Source: Streptomyces griseoloalbus | Lineage (GTDB): Bacteria > Actinomycetota > Actinomycetes > Streptomycetales > Streptomycetaceae | Direction: 5' to 3' | Assembly: GCA_014650015.1 (NCBI GenBank) | Contig: BMUD01000016.1 | Coordinates: 1-64,000, forward strand | DNA length: 64,000 nt | In this document: positions 61,504 to 64,000 of the stretch, in pieces | How the letters are laid out: each line of letters opens with the position of its first letter | Numbering within the stretch: position 1 is the stretch's first letter | The notes under the pieces: generated by a model | Database searches by the model: none | What the model saw: only the letters and a program-made list of their open reading frames with translations | Told to the model about the DNA's origin: nothing | Translations under genes and position numbers: made by a program

Positions 61504-61895
61504 CGGTCCCCCCGCGTGCCGGTGCCGTAGGTGTGCGGGTCGACAGGCCGCTCGGCCTTGGGCAGCTGGGCGACGACGAGCCGGTAGGAGTCGGTGACGA
61601 GCTCCCTGACGAGCTCCTTGTCGACGCCTTCTCCGCCCTCCACGGTGATCCAGTGCTTCTTGTTCATGTGATAGCCGGGGGTGATGTGGCTGTACTGCTC
61701 CCGCAGGGCGTGGGCCTCGTCGGGGTCCGCCTTGAGGATCACGACGGGCCGCCCCGGGACTTCCGTCATCAGCATGAAGACCTTGCCGCGCACCTTATAG
61801 ACCTCCCAGTCGGGGCCGAAGGGGTGCTCCAGGTGGGCTCCGGGGAGTTCCTCCGCGCAGTCGGCGGCGGTCTGGTGCAGGGCAGATCCGTTCAT
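61500..61895 (-). CDS. MmcQ/YjbR-family protein
   Basis: A 131-aa paralogue of the overlapping downstream gene: EELPGAHLEHPFGPDWEVYK, VRGKVFMLMTEVPGRPVVIL, KADPDEAHALREQYSHITPG, YHMNKKHWITVEG. GGAAGGCAACGCC precedes the ATG. The pair forms a two-gene operon divergent from the AraC regulator. Confidence 0.87.
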   Translation of the reverse strand: MNGSALHQTAADCAEELPGAHLEHPFGPDWEVYKVRGKVFMLMTEVPGRPVVILKADPDEAHALREQYSHITPGYHMNKKHWITVEGGEGVDKELVRELVTDSYRLVVAQLPKAERPVDPHTYGTGTRGDR

Positions 61896-62027
61896 GGGGC
61901 GTTGCCTTCCTCAGGTGGTGACGGACTGTGGCATCGAGGAATGTGGAGGGCGCGCCGCGCGGGCGCGGTGGCTCGTCCCATCCTTCCGCCGCAGCCGCCC
62001 GGAAGGGCGGTAGGCTGCGGACACGTG

Positions 62028-62963
62028 ATGGTCGACATGCGACACCCCGATCCGAGTGGACGCGCGGCCGGTCCGGCTGCGGTTCCGCTGTTCGGTTTCC
62101 AGCCCCCGGTCGGTACCCCGTACGGCCTTGAGGTGAGTACCGTCGAGGACTTCTTCGCCCACCACGACGACTGGCCGTGGAACCCGCCCCGTCCGGGCCG
62201 CGCCACCTTCCACTACCTCATCGCGGTCACCGAGGGTGAGCTGCGGCACGACGTCGACCACGTCACGCGGACCGTCACCCCCGGCCAGTGGCTGTGGGTG
62301 CGTCCCGGACACGCACAGTGCTGGCATCCGCCCGGCGCGGCCCGCGGCCCGTTCATCCTGTTCGAACCGGACGTGCTGCGGCCCGACCTCGCCCGTCTCC
62401 TGGCCCCGCTCACCGCGCACGACGCCCCTGCCGTGCTCAGCCCGCCCCCCGACGACACCGCCTGGCTCCAGCAGACCGCACTCCAGCTCCTGGACGAACA
62501 CCGCGCACTGGGACGCCGCCCCCTCGACATCCACCACGCCCTGCGGCGCAGCCTGCTCGAATCACTGCTGCTGCGCCTGGCCAACTCCCCGGGCATCGCC
62601 CCCACCGGGACGGCCGCGGCCGGCGCGGGCCGCGCCGACAGATACCGACGCTTCCTGGACGCCTTGGAGCTGCACTTTCGCGAGCTGCACCAAGCCGCGG
62701 ACTACGCCGAACTGCTCGGCTGCTCGGTCCGCACCCTCAGCCGCGCCGCCCAGGATGCCGCCGGCAAGGGAGTACGTGAACTCATCGACGAGCGGCGCCT
62801 CCTGGAAGCCCGGCGCCTGCTGGGAGCAGCCCGGTGGGACGCCCGTGCCGTGGCCGTCCACCTCGGCTTCACCGACCCCGCGAACTTCGGCCGCTTCTTC
62901 CGCGACCGCACCGGCCTCACCCCGGCCGCCTTCGCGGCCCGCGCAGCCGGGACCGACGCATGA
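62028..62963 (+). CDS. AraC-family transcriptional regulator
   Basis: A 311-aa protein with an N-terminal cupin-like sensing domain (FHYLIAVTEGELRHDVDHVT; WLWVRPGHAQCWHPPGAARG) and a C-terminal double HTH (YAELLGCSVRTLSRAAQDAA; ELIDERRLLEARRLLGAARW; VAVHLGFTDPANFGRFFRDR). ATG 62028 is chosen; GTG 62025 and ATG 62037 are possible. It is divergent from the YjbR pair and followed by the convergent aldo/keto reductase. The ligand is unknown. Confidence 0.9.
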   Translation: MVDMRHPDPSGRAAGPAAVPLFGFQPPVGTPYGLEVSTVEDFFAHHDDWPWNPPRPGRATFHYLIAVTEGELRHDVDHVTRTVTPGQWLWVRPGHAQCWHPPGAARGPFILFEPDVLRPDLARLLAPLTAHDAPAVLSPPPDDTAWLQQTALQLLDEHRALGRRPLDIHHALRRSLLESLLLRLANSPGIAPTGTAAAGAGRADRYRRFLDALELHFRELHQAADYAELLGCSVRTLSRAAQDAAGKGVRELIDERRLLEARRLLGAARWDARAVAVHLGFTDPANFGRFFRDRTGLTPAAFAARAAGTDA

Positions 62964-63017
62964 CGGAAACACGGCGCAGGCCCCTTGCCCGTCAGAAGGA
63001 GATGGCTCCCGGCGCGG

Positions 63018-64000
63018 TCACTCTGTGGTGAAGCTGGACAGTACCGCGGCCGGGAGGCGGCTGCCTGCCGAGCCGTGGGGAAGGATCTCGGCGATGCGGG
63101 CCAGATCGGCGGCCGAGAGCTGGACGTCGACGGCGCCGGCGTTCTCCTCGATGCGCTTGGTGCTGCGGGTGCCGGGAATGGGCGCGATGTCCTCACCCTG
63201 GGCGAGCAGCCAGGCCAGCGCGAGCTGGGCGGTGGTGATGCCCTTGGTGTCGGCCAGGTTCTTGAGCTGTTCGATGGCGTGCAGGTTGTACGTGTAGTTC
63301 TCGCCCTGCCAGCGCTCGTCCCAGCTGCGCATGTCGTCCGCGGGGTACTCGCTGGCGGGCTTGACCTGGCCGGTGAGGAAGCCGCGGCCGAGCGGGGAGT
63401 AGGGCACCAGGCCGATGCCGAGTTCCCGCAGGACGGGAAGGATCTTCTCCTCGACCTCCCGCTCGAAGAGCGAGTACTCGTACTGGAGCACGGAGACCGG
63501 GGTGACGGCGTGGGCGCGGCGGACGTACTGGGGGCCGACGTTGCTCAGGCCGAAGTACTTCACCTTGCCTTCGGTGATCAGTTCGCCGACCACGCCGGCG
63601 ACCTCCTCGACCGGAATGTCGGGGTCGGAGATGTGCTGGTAGAAGAGGTCGATGTGGTCGCTCTGCAGGTAGCGCAGGCTGTTCTCGGCGACCTTGCGGA
63701 TGTTTTCCGGGCGGCTGTCGAAGGCGGGGCTGGTCGCCGGGGCGGTCATGTCGAAGCCGAACTTGGTGGCGAGGGCCACCTCGTCGCGGAAGTTCTTGAC
63801 TGCCTTGCCGAGGAGGATCTCGTTGCTGCCGGTACCGGCGCCGTACAGCTCGGCGGTGTCGAAGAAGTCGATCCCGAGTTCGTGGGCGCGGCGGATGGTC
63901 GCGATGCCCTCGTCGTCGTTCGAGGCGCCGTAGGCCATGGACATGCCCATGGTCCCCAGGCCGAGCGCCGAGACGCGCAGACCCTGAGAGCCCAGATTGC
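63018..64000 (-). CDS. Aldo/keto reductase, 5' end beyond the window
   Basis: At least 326 residues of an NADPH-dependent aldo/keto reductase of the AKR11/13-like group. Catalytic Asp and Tyr are in GIDFFDTAELYG, followed by LATKFGFDMTAPA, SLRYLQSDHIDLFYQHISDP, VPYSPLGRGFLTG and IPGTRSTKRIEENAG. The frame stays open upstream of the Met at 63950 with NLGSQGLRVSALGLGTMGMS, so the true start lies past the right edge. The substrate is unknown. Confidence 0.9.
   Translation of the reverse strand, partial: NLGSQGLRVSALGLGTMGMSMAYGASNDDEGIATIRRAHELGIDFFDTAELYGAGTGSNEILLGKAVKNFRDEVALATKFGFDMTAPATSPAFDSRPENIRKVAENSLRYLQSDHIDLFYQHISDPDIPVEEVAGVVGELITEGKVKYFGLSNVGPQYVRRAHAVTPVSVLQYEYSLFEREVEEKILPVLRELGIGLVPYSPLGRGFLTGQVKPASEYPADDMRSWDERWQGENYTYNLHAIEQLKNLADTKGITTAQLALAWLLAQGEDIAPIPGTRSTKRIEENAGAVDVQLSAADLARIAEILPHGSAGSRLPAAVLSSFTTE

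Overview
The window is about 64 kb of very GC-rich DNA with Streptomyces-type gene content. It carries XRE/DUF5753-DUF397 pairs, a SARP and a PucR regulator, an SCO2299-like RNase H/phosphatase, many GTG starts with 4-base ATGA/GTGA overlaps, and an actinobacterial rnpB. No tRNA, rRNA or CRISPR array was seen.

Region 1 (1-31 kb) looks like ordinary chromosome. It starts with a small regulatory set (ATP-binding protein, XRE/DUF5753, DUF397). Next comes an ECF vitamin-uptake operon (S, A-A and T components plus two secreted, membrane-anchored proteins, one with a terpenoid-cyclase/transcobalamin-like fold) behind a cobalamin riboswitch. A GH10 xylanase follows, then a KstR-like TetR regulator divergent from a glycosyltransferase-methyltransferase-cyclase-like operon, membrane and cell-wall genes, two MFS exporters, a MaoC hydratase, Nif3, a C4 zinc-ribbon coiled-coil protein, the RNase H/phosphatase with a repetitive linker, KDPG aldolase, YaaA, a TetR and a MerR. 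The region ends with rnpB, the RNase P RNA.

Region 2 (31.1-39.2 kb) is an element of about 8.1 kb inserted at the 3' end of rnpB. A 24-bp stretch of the rnpB 3' end is repeated at 31124-31147 and 39198-39221. A separate 20-bp sequence occurs just inside both ends, and the right end holds the C-terminal part of a tyrosine integrase. The cargo includes an overlapping trio coding for a kinase-like phosphotransferase, an LDH/MDH-like dehydrogenase and an HprK-like P-loop protein. It also has an ATP-binding/small-zinc-protein pair divergent from an HTH-TPR regulator and a GNAT acetyltransferase. I do not recognise the trio as any described system.

Region 3 (39.7-59.5 kb) is a compact specialised-metabolism locus. 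It has a SARP, a PucR-type regulator and a transposase-derived gene lacking the usual first catalytic Asp motif. On the minus strand lie aroB, aroK, aroC, aroA, a PhzE-like ADIC synthase, a PhzD-like isochorismatase, a PhzC-like type II DAHP synthase and a complete carboxylic acid reductase (A-T-R). An XRE/MmyB-like regulator stands divergent from an MFS exporter, and a frameshifted MarR remnant follows. The enzymes predict erythrose-4-P + PEP to chorismate, then ADIC, then trans-2,3-dihydro-3-hydroxyanthranilate (DHHA), with the reductase positioned to make an aldehyde. The phenazine genes phzF, phzA/B and phzG are absent.

Region 4 (59.7-64 kb) holds a RarA-type AAA+ ATPase that does not look like the usual Streptomyces RarA, two overlapping YjbR/MmcQ genes, an AraC regulator and an aldo/keto reductase that runs off the right edge.
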